Assembly: GCA_016283575.1 (NCBI GenBank)
Contig: JAEEND010000013.1
Span: 39,854 to 103,853, forward strand
Direction of reading: 5' to 3'
From: Lachnospiraceae bacterium
Lineage (GTDB): Bacteria > Bacillota > Clostridia > Lachnospirales > Lachnospiraceae
Length of the DNA: 64,000 nt
Shown: piece after piece, positions 7,893 to 18,163 of the stretch
How positions within the stretch are numbered: the first letter of the stretch is position 1
How the letters are laid out: every line of letters starts with the position of its first letter
Translations under genes and position numbers: made by a program
Notes under the pieces: model-generated
Database searches by the model: none
What the model saw: the letters and a program-made list of their open reading frames with translations, nothing else
Told to the model about the DNA's origin: nothing

Positions 7893-9518
7893 CTATGCGT
7901 TCTTCTTAAGGGTTATTCCTCTCATTACAAATAAGAAGGCTACTGTCAGAACTGCTCCTACAGGGATGGAGAGCCAGGTAATTCCGGCCATGTTGAAAAG
8001 GCCTGCAAGCAGATAAGTAACGAACGAAATGGCTGCTACGGAAATAGCATAAGGTAACTGAGTCTCTACGTGGGCAATGTGATTACAGTGCGCACCTGCC
8101 GATGACATGATAGTGGTATCGGAAATAGGTGAGCAGTGATCACCGCATACAGCGCCTGCGAGACAAGCTGAGATTCCCACGAAGAAGAGTGAACTTGTTT
8201 CAGGGAAGATGGCGGATACGATGGGAATCAGGATTCCGAAGGTACCCCAGCTTGTTCCTGTTGCAAAGGCAATGAGACATGCAACCACAAATACTATTGC
8301 GGGAAGCGCCCACTGAAGAGCTGCCGCATTGGACATGACATTCTGTACAAAGGTTGCCGCGTCAAGGGCATTGGTCATGGCCTTTAAGCTTGTTGCAAGA
8401 GTGAGAATGATGATAGCAGGTACCATGGCGATGAAGCCCTGAGGGATACAAGCCATTGCATCTTCAAATGTCACGATCTTACGAAGCACAAAGTATATGA
8501 TGATAAGTACAAGTGCAAGAATGCTTCCCCATGGAAGTCCCACATAAGCATCGGTTTCGGAGAAGGCTTCCTGAATAGTGCCCACACCGCCGAGGCTGTC
8601 GAAACCATTCTTTAAAAGTCCCCAGACACAGAATGCGATAAGCACTACAATGGGGATGATAAGATCCATGAGCTTACCCTTTGCAGGAGTTGCGGGACCG
8701 TTTTCTTCTAACTTTAATTCTCTCTTTGCATCAAGTAATGATGAATCAAGAACGCTTAAATCACCTGTTTTCTGTGCTTTGATCTCGTAGTCGGACATCT
8801 TGCCGTAGTCAAATCCCATAAGCACAAGTGCGATAATAAATACAAATGTGAATATTGAATAGAAGTTATAAGGGATTGCTCTTACGAAAAGCTCGATTCC
8901 CGAATAGCTTTCAGATTCAACGCAACCTGATACTGCTGCCGCCCATGAAGAAACGGGAGCGATCATGCAGACAGGCGCTGCTGTAGCATCAATTAAGTAT
9001 GCAAGCTTAACTCTTGAGATCTTTTTGGAATCCGTAACGGGTGCCATAACAGAACCAACCGTCAAGCAGTTAAAATAGTCGTCAATGAAAATAAGTACGC
9101 CGAGAGCGAATGTAGCAAGCATTGCTCCGGTTTTTGTCTTAATATTCTTTTCAGCCCATTCACCGAAGGCTCTTGATGCGCCGGATTTATTAACAAGAGC
9201 TACAACAATTCCCAGGAATACCAGGAAAAGAAAGATTCCCGCATTGTCGGAAACGGCTGTTGTAAGTGCGTCAACAGTGATAGCATCTACAGTTGCAAGG
9301 AAATTGCAGCTTGTTGACATTAGTGCTCCAAGTACTACACCTACAAAAAGTGATGAATATGCTTCTTTTGTGATAAGCGCAAGCATGATTGCAACAATGG
9401 GTGGAACAAGGGCCCAGGCAGTTCCCGCGAAGGTTCCGCCGTTAGCATTAACTATACATATTAACGCTACCATGACTACAAATACGCATGCAGCAATAAG
9501 TGTCGAATTCTTTTTCAT
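7893..9518 (-). CDS. Na+/H+ antiporter, NhaC family
   Basis: A 541-residue polytopic inner-membrane protein with about 12 or more hydrophobic segments. Family hallmarks near the C-terminal half are ATGTSWGTFGILIPI and GDHCSPISDTTIMSSAGA, with the related FIDDYFNCLTVGSVMAPV in the first half. This inverted-repeat architecture is seen in Na_H_antiporter/NhaC-type carriers. It is expected to exchange Na+ (or another substrate) for protons. Some relatives carry amino acids or organic acids, so the substrate is not certain. It has its own strong terminator, and mscL lies 14 bases upstream, suggesting co-transcription. Confidence 0.85.
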   Translation of the reverse strand: MKKNSTLIAACVFVVMVALICIVNANGGTFAGTAWALVPPIVAIMLALITKEAYSSLFVGVVLGALMSTSCNFLATVDAITVDALTTAVSDNAGIFLFLVFLGIVVALVNKSGASRAFGEWAEKNIKTKTGAMLATFALGVLIFIDDYFNCLTVGSVMAPVTDSKKISRVKLAYLIDATAAPVCMIAPVSSWAAAVSGCVESESYSGIELFVRAIPYNFYSIFTFVFIIALVLMGFDYGKMSDYEIKAQKTGDLSVLDSSLLDAKRELKLEENGPATPAKGKLMDLIIPIVVLIAFCVWGLLKNGFDSLGGVGTIQEAFSETDAYVGLPWGSILALVLIIIYFVLRKIVTFEDAMACIPQGFIAMVPAIIILTLATSLKAMTNALDAATFVQNVMSNAAALQWALPAIVFVVACLIAFATGTSWGTFGILIPIVSAIFPETSSLFFVGISACLAGAVCGDHCSPISDTTIMSSAGAHCNHIAHVETQLPYAISVAAISFVTYLLAGLFNMAGITWLSIPVGAVLTVAFLFVMRGITLKKNA

Positions 9519-9532
9519 AATCTACCCCAATC

Positions 9533-9964
9533 TTATTTTTCTTTTAAAAGGTCTCTGATTTCAGTAAGAAGATCCTCTGTTGTAGGTTTAACTTCTTCAG
9601 CAGGCTTCTCTTCCTCTTCCTTCTTGCGTCTGGCAGCCACTTTTTCATTCATCTTGGCAATGGCACGGGTAATTAAGAAAATGCAGAATGCTATGATCAG
9701 GAAATCAATAACGTTCTGAATGAAACTTCCGTAGAAAAGAGCGGTTTCTTCTTTAACAACTTCTCCTGCTTCGATAACCGCAGGGCTCATAACAAGTTTC
9801 TTGTCGCTGAAGTTGATGCCGCCTGTTGCAAGTCCGAGCAAAGGCATGAGAAGATCGTTTACCAGTGATGTAACAATCTTACCGAAAGCACCACCGATGA
9901 TAACACCGACAGCCATATCCATTACGTTACCTTTGGAAATAAAATCTTTAAAATCTTTCCACAT
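9533..9964 (-). CDS. mscL: Large-conductance mechanosensitive channel MscL
   Basis: 143 residues. The amphipathic N-terminus MWKDFKDFISKGNV is followed by the TM1 sequence MDMAVGVIIGGAFGKIV, a periplasm-facing loop, TM2 (VIDFLIIAFCIFLITRAI) and a charged cytoplasmic helix bundle (RRKKEEEEK...). It forms a pentameric pore that opens under membrane tension and releases solutes on hypo-osmotic shock. A GGAGAG ribosome site precedes the ATG. Pairing with an ion antiporter fits a role in ion and turgor balance. Confidence 0.95.
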   Translation of the reverse strand: MWKDFKDFISKGNVMDMAVGVIIGGAFGKIVTSLVNDLLMPLLGLATGGINFSDKKLVMSPAVIEAGEVVKEETALFYGSFIQNVIDFLIIAFCIFLITRAIAKMNEKVAARRKKEEEEKPAEEVKPTTEDLLTEIRDLLKEK

Positions 9965-10046
9965 ATTATCTCTCCTTCTTTCTGTTGCTTTAAAGTAATA
10001 TCAAGCTACTGTATTAAGTATACTATGATTTCACTGTATGTAAACC

Positions 10047-10075
10047 TTGTTTTGCTCATGTTTAAAGTCTATAAT
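10047..10075 (+). promoter_or_regulatory. Promoter of the glycosyltransferase gene (near-leaderless)
   Basis: TTGTTT (10047-10052), 17-base spacer, TATAAT (10070-10075). The start codon at 10082 is only seven bases from the -10 box, so the transcript would begin at or near the ATG. Confidence 0.55.
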
Positions 10076-10081
10076 CAAAGC

Positions 10082-10873
10082 ATGAAAATAGAACTCTTGG
10101 TGTCCGCACTTAATAAAGAACCTGCGGAACTTTTATCAAAAATGAATATAGATGCCGACGCTTTGTTAATCAATCAATGCGACCGTGAAGGTTCTTTTTC
10201 TTTTAACAAAGATGAGCATGTGTACAGGATTATTGAGTCAAAAGAAAGAGGCGTGGGAAAGAGCAGAAACCTTGCCATAGAAAATGCCAAGGGCGATATA
10301 GTATTATTCTCCGATGACGATATTGTCTATTCCGATAAGCTTTCGGAGATCATAGCACATGAGTTTACGGAGCATCCCGAAGCTGACGGCATATTCTTTA
10401 ACGTAAAGGTTTGTGAAGAAAGAAAGACTTATGAGAACACTGAGTTTGGAAAAGTCAATTACAGATGCGTGGGAAGATACCCCGCATACAGCTTTGCAAT
10501 CCGCCTTGAAAAGCTCCTTGAATCCGGTATAACCTTTTCCGAACACTTCGGTGGAGGCGCGGAATACTCCTGTGGTGAAGACAGTTTGTTCTTCATGGAT
10601 TTATGTAAGAATCATGTAAATTTATACAAGTCAGATACTTTTATTGGTGAAGAAATTCCGAGACCTTCCACCTGGTTTAAAGGTTACAATGAAAAATACT
10701 TTTTCGACCGTGGTGTTCTGTATCACGTACTGTATGGCGCCATGGCACTGCCCTTGGGTATCAGGTATATATTTAAAAACCGCAACAAAATGTGCGATAC
10801 CGTTAAACCCTTAAAAGCTCTCATGCTTTTAAAGAAAGGCATTAAGGAGGGAAAAGACAAGAATCTCAGATAA
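10082..10873 (+). CDS. Glycosyltransferase, GT-A fold (family 2-like)
   Basis: 263 residues from the ATG at 10082 (MKIELLVSALNKE); a longer frame from 10025 would include the promoter. It has the GT-A nucleotide-sugar core: KERGVGKSRNLAIENAKGDIVLF, then the DxD-type FSDDDIVYSD metal site, and an acceptor-side GGGAEYSCGEDSLFF stretch with the ED motif typical of family-2-like transferases. No transmembrane helix is evident, so it is a cytoplasmic or peripheral enzyme for a cell-surface glycan. Donor and acceptor are unknown. It is isolated as a single-gene unit. Confidence 0.8.
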   Translation: MKIELLVSALNKEPAELLSKMNIDADALLINQCDREGSFSFNKDEHVYRIIESKERGVGKSRNLAIENAKGDIVLFSDDDIVYSDKLSEIIAHEFTEHPEADGIFFNVKVCEERKTYENTEFGKVNYRCVGRYPAYSFAIRLEKLLESGITFSEHFGGGAEYSCGEDSLFFMDLCKNHVNLYKSDTFIGEEIPRPSTWFKGYNEKYFFDRGVLYHVLYGAMALPLGIRYIFKNRNKMCDTVKPLKALMLLKKGIKEGKDKNLR

Positions 10874-10875
10874 AA

Positions 10876-10917
10876 CAAAAACCTTCCGACTTTACATCGG
10901 AAGGTTTTATTTTTAAA
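10876..10917. terminator. Bidirectional terminator between glycosyltransferase and atpC
   Basis: Perfect 12-bp stem AAAACCTTCCGA/TCGGAAGGTTTT (10878-10889, 10897-10908) with T-runs on both strands. It serves the convergent genes on either side. Confidence 0.9.
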
Positions 10918-10919
10918 TC

Positions 10920-11321
10920 TTATTCGGATACGCTTATACGTACCAAAGCTCTGTGAAGCTTTGCTTCGGCAATTCTTAATTCTTTGTCAGTAATATTATC
11001 GCGCTTTAATTCATCCTCAGCTCTCTGTTTAGCAGCCTTGGCACGCTCTACGTCGATTTCATCTCTCCACTCCCAGGTGGTAGCAAGGAGATGGCATTCG
11101 CCGTCAATTACCGTAAGCATTCCGCCGATGCAGGCAGCCCTTTTCTTTTCACCTTCAGGTGTTTTGATGTAGGCTTCGCCCATGCCGAGAGCGGTGCAGT
11201 AATTGGCATGACCTGCAAGGATTGCGAGGTCGCCTGTTATGCTTCTTACCTTTACTCGCTCAACTTCACCTTCATAAAGAAGTCCGTCAGGCGTTCCGAT
11301 GGATAACGGAAATGTCCTCAT
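10920..11321 (-). CDS. atpC: F1F0 ATP synthase epsilon subunit
   Basis: 133 residues. The N-terminal beta-sandwich begins FPLSIGTPDGLLYEGEVERV and contains LAILAGHANYCTAL. The C-terminal helical hairpin (ERAKAAKQRAEDELKR...) is the regulatory region. It is the last gene of the operon, 12 bases after atpD. Confidence 0.93.
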   Translation of the reverse strand: MRTFPLSIGTPDGLLYEGEVERVKVRSITGDLAILAGHANYCTALGMGEAYIKTPEGEKKRAACIGGMLTVIDGECHLLATTWEWRDEIDVERAKAAKQRAEDELKRDNITDKELRIAEAKLHRALVRISVSE

Positions 11322-11333
11322 AGACAGCCTCCT

Positions 11334-12740
<1,407 letters not shown>

Positions 12741-12760
12741 TTATTTTTATAGTAAGAGGG

Positions 12761-13615
12761 TTATAATCCCTCAGCACCTCCGACAATTTCAGTGATTTCC
12801 TGCGTGATGCTTGCCTGACGGGCACGGTTGTAATGAAGGTTCAACTGCTCGATCATTTCTTCCGCATTGCTGGTTGCAGATTCCATGGCTGTTCTTCTTG
12901 CTGCCTGCTCACTTGCCAAGCTGTCGCAAACACCGCCATAGATTACTCCCGCCAAGTATTCGGGCACGATTGCATTAAATACGTCGGTACTGTCAGGTTC
13001 ATAGATGATCAGATCTCTGATTACCTCTTTGGCATCTTCATTCTTCAAATCCACAATGGGAAGAAGAGATACTGCGTGGGGCTGCTGTGAAAGCATGGAT
13101 ACGAATTCCGTATATACAAGCTTTATCTTTCCGCAGGTGCCTTCTTTATATTCTCTGCAAAGAAGGTTTGCGATCTCGAAGCAGTCGGCCACATGTACCG
13201 ATGCAGTTTCGCCGAATGATTCCGTGATTATTTCAGCTTTTCTTCGCTTAAAATATTCAACTGCCTTTTTACCGATGGGGAGGACACATATTTCTTTTCC
13301 CTTGGCATCTGCTTCCATCGCCTTGAAAAGATTTGAATTGTATCCGCCTGCAAGACCTCTGTCACCGCCGATCACTATGTAACACACCTTTTCCACTCCG
13401 TTATCCTTGGTGAATACGGATGAAAAATCGTTGTTACTGTTGGCTATTGAGGAAAGAGTCTTGTACATCTCCCTGAAGTAAGGGCGACAGTTGTCGGAAC
13501 GCTCTTTGGCTCTACGCAGTTTGGAGGATGCTACAAGTTCCATTGCCTTGGTAATCTGCATTGTGCTTTGAACACTCTTAATACGCAGCTTTACCGCTTT
13601 CATGTTTGCAGCCAT
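12761..13615 (-). CDS. atpG: F1F0 ATP synthase gamma subunit
   Basis: 284 residues. The N-terminal coiled coil contains IKSVQSTMQITKAMELVASSK, the Rossmann-like centre has VIGGDRGLAGGYNSNLF, and the C-terminal helix has YNRARQASITQEITEIVGGA. It forms the central rotor shaft. A strong AGGAGG-type site precedes the start. Confidence 0.95.
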   Translation of the reverse strand: MAANMKAVKLRIKSVQSTMQITKAMELVASSKLRRAKERSDNCRPYFREMYKTLSSIANSNNDFSSVFTKDNGVEKVCYIVIGGDRGLAGGYNSNLFKAMEADAKGKEICVLPIGKKAVEYFKRRKAEIITESFGETASVHVADCFEIANLLCREYKEGTCGKIKLVYTEFVSMLSQQPHAVSLLPIVDLKNEDAKEVIRDLIIYEPDSTDVFNAIVPEYLAGVIYGGVCDSLASEQAARRTAMESATSNAEEMIEQLNLHYNRARQASITQEITEIVGGAEGL

Positions 13616-13629
13616 TTACTTCCTCCTTA

Positions 13630-15153
13630 TTATTTTCTCATACTGAGAAACTTCTCTGTGTATGTATCAAGTGCTTTCTTTAAAAGTTCTTCCGTTTCTT
13701 CTTCCAGCTTGCCTGACTTAACAACTGCTTCCATATACTTGGAGCCGTCTAAGTCTCCGTCAAGGAAGTCATATAAGCCTTCTTCGTAGGCACGAATATC
13801 GCTTACTTCAACCCTTGAAAGAATATTCTTTGTAACCGCATAGATAATGGCAATCTGTTTTTCAACGGGAACAGGAGAATTCTGATTCTGCTTTAATACT
13901 TCTACGATTCGGGCACCCTGATCGAGACGTGCCTTTGTATCCGCATCAAGGTCTGAACCGAATTGTGCGAAGGACTGGAGCTCTCTGTACTGTGAATAAA
14001 TAAGCTTCAGAGTTCCGGCTACCTTCTTCATGGCCTTGATCTGTGCATTACCACCTACACGGGATACGGAGATACCGGGGTTAACAGCAGGCATAACACC
14101 TGAGTGGAAAAGTTCTGTCTCCAGGAATATCTGTCCGTCTGTAATGGAAATTACATTGGTAGGTATGTAAGCGGAAACGTCGCCTGCCTGAGTCTCGATG
14201 ATGGGAAGGGCTGTAAGGGAACCGCCGCCATGGGCTTCATCCAGCTTAGCTGCTCTTTCCAATAATCTTGAATGCAGATAGAATACGTCACCGGGATAAG
14301 CTTCACGTCCGGGTGGACGACGAATCAATAAGGAGAGTGCACGGTAAGCAACCGCATGCTTACTTAAGTCATCATAGATAACAAGTACGTGCTTTCCTTT
14401 GTTCATAAAGTATTCGCCCATAGCACATCCTGAGTAAGGTGCGATGTACTGAAGAGGGCTTGCTTCGGAAGCTGTTGCGGCTACTACGATGGTATATTCC
14501 ATAGCGCCGTTCTTCTGTAAGTTTTCCACGATGTTGGTAACGGTGGATCTCTTCTGACCGATGGCAACGTAGATACAGATAACGTCCTTACCCTTCTGGT
14601 TAATGATGGTATCTGTCGCGATGGTTGTCTTACCGGTCTGACGGTCACCGATTATAAGTTCTCTCTGACCTCTTCCGATAGGGATCATAGAGTCAATAGC
14701 TTTAATACCGGTCTGTAAGGGTTCAAATACTGACTGTCTCTCACAGATACCGGGAGCAGGGCTTTCAATTGCCCTGAATTCTTCCGTAACGATAGGGCCT
14801 GCGCCGTCAATTGCCTGACCAAGTGCATTTACTACACGTCCGATCATGGCATCACCTACGGGCACGGATACAACCTTACCGGTTCTTTTAACGGTCTGTC
14901 CTTCACCTATATTTTCGTCGGAACCAAATAATACGATTGATACGCTGTTCTCTTCCAGGTTCTGCGCCATACCGAAACTGCCGTCTTCGAACTCAAGAAG
15001 TTCGCCGGCCATACAGTTTACAAGTCCGCTGGCACGTGCAATACCGTCACCTACATTAAGAATAGTGCCGGTTTCGTCCTGCTTTATGGTATTTTCATAG
15101 TATTTGATCTGGCTACGGATGACCTTGGATATTTCTTCAGGTTTTAATTGCAT
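13630..15153 (-). CDS. atpA: F1F0 ATP synthase alpha subunit
   Basis: 507 residues. Walker A is [11 protein letters not shown], the Walker B region is [17 protein letters not shown], and the arginine-containing [12 protein letters not shown] lies near the catalytic interface. It holds the non-catalytic nucleotide sites of F1. It sits 14 bases upstream of atpG. Confidence 0.97.
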   Translation of the reverse strand: MQLKPEEISKVIRSQIKYYENTIKQDETGTILNVGDGIARASGLVNCMAGELLEFEDGSFGMAQNLEENSVSIVLFGSDENIGEGQTVKRTGKVVSVPVGDAMIGRVVNALGQAIDGAGPIVTEEFRAIESPAPGICERQSVFEPLQTGIKAIDSMIPIGRGQRELIIGDRQTGKTTIATDTIINQKGKDVICIYVAIGQKRSTVTNIVENLQKNGAMEYTIVVAATASEASPLQYIAPYSGCAMGEYFMNKGKHVLVIYDDLSKHAVAYRALSLLIRRPPGREAYPGDVFYLHSRLLERAAKLDEAHGGGSLTALPIIETQAGDVSAYIPTNVISITDGQIFLETELFHSGVMPAVNPGISVSRVGGNAQIKAMKKVAGTLKLIYSQYRELQSFAQFGSDLDADTKARLDQGARIVEVLKQNQNSPVPVEKQIAIIYAVTKNILSRVEVSDIRAYEEGLYDFLDGDLDGSKYMEAVVKSGKLEEETEELLKKALDTYTEKFLSMRK

Positions 15154-15168
15154 ATTTCCATTCCATCC

Positions 15169-15708
15169 TTATATTATTATTTCATCAAGCTTCTTGGAAA
15201 TGTCTGACAGTCTGCCGCTTACGGTACCGTCAAGCTGTTTTCCTTCCAGCTCGATCTTTAATCCTGCAAGCACCTTGGGATCCACCGAAGTCTTCATGGA
15301 AACTGTCTTTCCACTGATCGCTTCAAGTTTCTTTTTAAGAGCCTGCAATTGGTTGTCATCTAACGGAACAGCGCTTGTAACTGTCGCTTCCGCAATGTTA
15401 TGGTCAATGTTAAATCTTTTCTCAAACTCTTCCGTACAGGAACCGAATTCTCCCAAAAGATTTCTTTCGCACAACAGTTTTATAAAGCTTACAAGGTACT
15501 TCTCAGCATCCTTACCGAATGCATCGTCTATAAGCTTAAGTCGCTCTTCCTTCTTTATGGAAGGTTCCGAAAGGAGTCTTAAATATTCGGGATTTTCCCA
15601 GAACACATCTCTTACTACCTTCATCTCTTCCAAGATTACATCCGAAAGCTTTTCCTCGGCAGCTAAATCATACAGGCTGCCGCCGTAAACTCTGGCATGT
15701 TCTGTCAT
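15169..15708 (-). CDS. atpH: F1F0 ATP synthase delta subunit
   Basis: 179 residues, the OSCP/delta family: an N-terminal helical bundle (ARVYGGSLYDLAAEEK) and a C-terminal region with VDPKVLAGLKIELEGKQLDGTVSGRL. It links the peripheral stalk to F1. Its start overlaps the atpF stop by four bases (ATGA), giving coupled translation. Confidence 0.93.
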   Translation of the reverse strand: MTEHARVYGGSLYDLAAEEKLSDVILEEMKVVRDVFWENPEYLRLLSEPSIKKEERLKLIDDAFGKDAEKYLVSFIKLLCERNLLGEFGSCTEEFEKRFNIDHNIAEATVTSAVPLDDNQLQALKKKLEAISGKTVSMKTSVDPKVLAGLKIELEGKQLDGTVSGRLSDISKKLDEIII

Positions 15709-16214
15709 GATTCACCACCTACATTTTCTATGAACTCATCAATAAGTTTCCTGTGATCATCTTCGCTGATTTCTCGCTCGATTACCTTACCGGCAATCTC
15801 CATTGCGATGCCACCGATTTCATCCTTGATCTCATTAACCGCTTTGCGTCTTTCCTGAGCGATGTCACTCTCGGCCTTGTTCTTCAAAGCCTGTGCCTGA
15901 GAGTTAGCTTCTCTTATGATCTCGTCGGACTTCTTTTCAGCAGTCTTCTGAGCTGTAGAAAGAATCTCTCCTGCCTTTTCTTTTGCATCAGCCATGTTCT
16001 GCTCGTATTCAGCCTTCATGGCAAGTGCTTCTTCCTTGGCAGCTTCTGCATCTTTTATCTGTGCATCTGCGAGTTCCTTTCTTTTTGCAAGCATTTCTCT
16101 TATAGGCTTAAAAAGAAAGCGCTTAATTAAATACATCTGGATAAAAAGGTTGCAAATCTGTGCTATGAATGTCCAGGGAACCAGTGTTACCAATTCCTGA
16201 GTATTCAATATCAC
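15705..16214 (-). CDS. atpF: F1F0 ATP synthase b subunit
   Basis: 169 residues. One N-terminal membrane helix (about 10-30) is followed by a long charged coiled coil (ADAQIKDAEAAKEEALAMK...), ending in the delta-binding region. It forms the peripheral stalk, presumably as a homodimer since only one b gene is present. It overlaps atpH by four bases. Confidence 0.93.
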   Translation of the reverse strand: MILNTQELVTLVPWTFIAQICNLFIQMYLIKRFLFKPIREMLAKRKELADAQIKDAEAAKEEALAMKAEYEQNMADAKEKAGEILSTAQKTAEKKSDEIIREANSQAQALKNKAESDIAQERRKAVNEIKDEIGGIAMEIAGKVIEREISEDDHRKLIDEFIENVGGES

Positions 16215-16231
16215 AACCTCCTATTAAAGTA

Positions 16232-16549
<318 letters not shown>

Positions 16550-16553
16550 CTAA

Positions 16554-17312
16554 TTATCCTTCTGCCGCATTGGCAATGTACATTGTCGTCAACATACAGA
16601 AAATATATGCCTGCATCACACCTGAGAACCAGTCAAAATAAACTGAAAGTATGGCAGGTATACCTACGTCCAGGATCGGTACATTGGAAAGAACCGCACC
16701 GACTGCACCAGGTATCAGTCCGAGAAGCTTTGAGCTTGCGAGAGCTAAAGCCGCATACAGAAGACCGTTGATTACCACACCGGAAAGAATATTACCGAAG
16801 TGACGGCAGGCCATACTGATGGGGGTCGCGAGTTCCGATAAGATATTGAAGGGAGTTAAAACCGGAATGGGTTGTGTAAATCCCTTTAAGTATCCGAAGA
16901 ATCCGCCGGCCTTGATCTTTTGCTGAGTGATAATTATAAATACCACTACTGCCCAGGCAGCTTCCGTATTCAGATCCGCCGTAGGGCTCCTCAAGCCAAT
17001 CAGACTTATAAGGTTTGAAACGACACTTGTAGCAAACAATGCTGCAACGAAAGGAATGAAGCCTCTAAACTTCTCTCCCATATTGCCTATTACGAATTTG
17101 TCGGCGGTTTCAACCAACATCTCCGCGAATGCCTGACGCTTTGTGATATTCTCAACCTTCAAATTGTGAGTTAAGAAAATACAAAGTCCTGTGATGATGG
17201 CCATTACGATCCAACTTACCACCAGGGTTTCCGTGATCTGAATGGGCCCGAGCACAGGGATGTCAAAAGGCAAGGTGTAATAGACTTTGGGTCCTACTAC
17301 GTTAACATCCAT
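16554..17312 (-). CDS. atpB: F1F0 ATP synthase a subunit
   Basis: 252 residues with about five to six membrane helices. The essential arginine lies in SMACRHFGNILSG. The C-terminal helices FDWFSGVMQAYIFCMLTTMYI complete the ion half-channel with the c ring. It precedes atpE by about 40 bases. Confidence 0.95.
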   Translation of the reverse strand: MDVNVVGPKVYYTLPFDIPVLGPIQITETLVVSWIVMAIITGLCIFLTHNLKVENITKRQAFAEMLVETADKFVIGNMGEKFRGFIPFVAALFATSVVSNLISLIGLRSPTADLNTEAAWAVVVFIIITQQKIKAGGFFGYLKGFTQPIPVLTPFNILSELATPISMACRHFGNILSGVVINGLLYAALALASSKLLGLIPGAVGAVLSNVPILDVGIPAILSVYFDWFSGVMQAYIFCMLTTMYIANAAEG

Positions 17313-17336
17313 TTTGCTTACGCTTCACCTCCTGTT

Positions 17337-17756
17337 CTATTTTTTAGAATATCTATAATTGCTTATAATTCCCTTTATTTTGATTCCAAGGCTTGGAAAG
17401 AATAAGGGCAATATTCCCGCTACCCAGTTGAAAACCGGCACAGAAATCGCAACTATTACCCATACTAACTGTAAAAGAAGGCGTCTTCTGTAACTGTTTT
17501 TCATAATAGCTTTGGCGTTATCCTCTTCCTCGGTGGAGGCCACTTTTTGCACAGCAAGGCCCATTAAGAAAAAGTTTAACACTGCTATGATACCACCCGC
17601 CAGTGCACCGATAATTACCTTGTAATCAAAGGGCACATAGTCAGGTTCAAGCTTAGACAACACAAAAAATGCGGCGATCATGATCAAAACACCGACACAT
17701 GTGTAAACAGCAATATTTAATGTTTCTTTTTTAACTGCGGATTGAACTTTGGACAT
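17337..17756 (-). CDS. ATP synthase subunit I-like membrane protein
   Basis: 139 residues with four hydrophobic segments (about 16-34, 46-68, 92-108, 112-125) and a charged middle (STEEEDNAKAIMKNSYRRR). Its position just before atpB is that of AtpI, an assembly factor for the c ring or an Mg2+ transport helper. Sequence recognition alone is modest; position carries much of the call. Confidence 0.7.
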   Translation of the reverse strand: MSKVQSAVKKETLNIAVYTCVGVLIMIAAFFVLSKLEPDYVPFDYKVIIGALAGGIIAVLNFFLMGLAVQKVASTEEEDNAKAIMKNSYRRRLLLQLVWVIVAISVPVFNWVAGILPLFFPSLGIKIKGIISNYRYSKK

Positions 17757-17768
17757 GTCTTTCTCCCG

Positions 17769-18062
17769 TTACGAATGCTTATTGAAAGAGACAGGTTTTT
17801 TCTTGTCTTTCTTGTCTTGTTTTTGAACTTCTGCCAAATAGAATTTATAGGCGGTCATGAAGGAACCTCCAAGACCGAAGAAAAATCCGGGAATGTAGAT
17901 CCACCCACCCAGAGAAAACTTACCTGTCAGGTACCAGCACAAAAAAATACAAAGAAGCAACGGCATAATAAAAGAGAGCCCCAGCTGTGTAAGAAGCACC
18001 ATCTGGTTGGCAATCTGTCTCATATACTTGGCTTTGCTGTCTTCTTTGCGATTTTCGTCCAT
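17769..18062 (-). CDS. AtpZ/AtpI-like small membrane protein, first gene of atp operon
   Basis: 97 residues from the ATG at 18060-18062 (GGGAG upstream). A TTG-started version from 18086 would begin almost at the predicted transcription start and is unlikely. It has two membrane helices (about 24-46, 53-75) joined by GKFSLGG, and a lysine-rich tail (KQDKKDKKK). It resembles the AtpZ/AtpI family that heads atp operons; the exact role is unclear. Confidence 0.7.
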   Translation of the reverse strand: MDENRKEDSKAKYMRQIANQMVLLTQLGLSFIMPLLLCIFLCWYLTGKFSLGGWIYIPGFFFGLGGSFMTAYKFYLAEVQKQDKKDKKKPVSFNKHS

Positions 18063-18089
18063 TATACTCCCATCAAATTTCCTCAACTT

Positions 18090-18118
18090 ATTCTAACAAT
18101 TTAAATCGTTAAACACAA
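18090..18118 (-). promoter_or_regulatory. Promoter of the ATP synthase operon
   Basis: On the minus strand TTGTGT (18113-18118), 17-base spacer, TAGAAT (18090-18095). The first ATG at 18062 then has a leader of about 20 bases. Confidence 0.6.
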
Positions 18119-18121
18119 TGG

Positions 18122-18153
18122 AAAAAAGAAAAAACCCAAATATTTTTGGGTTT
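18122..18153 (-). terminator. Terminator after mfd
   Basis: 9-bp stem AAACCCAAA/TTTGGGTTT (18132-18140, 18145-18153) followed on the minus strand by TTTCTTTTTT. It lies immediately upstream of the atp promoter. Confidence 0.85.
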
Positions 18154-18163
18154 CTTCGCAAGA

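Noticed and set aside
9085..9558. Plus-strand 157-residue open frame inside the NhaC-family gene
   Set aside because: Antisense shadow with low-complexity Ser/Thr/Ala content and no initiation signal.
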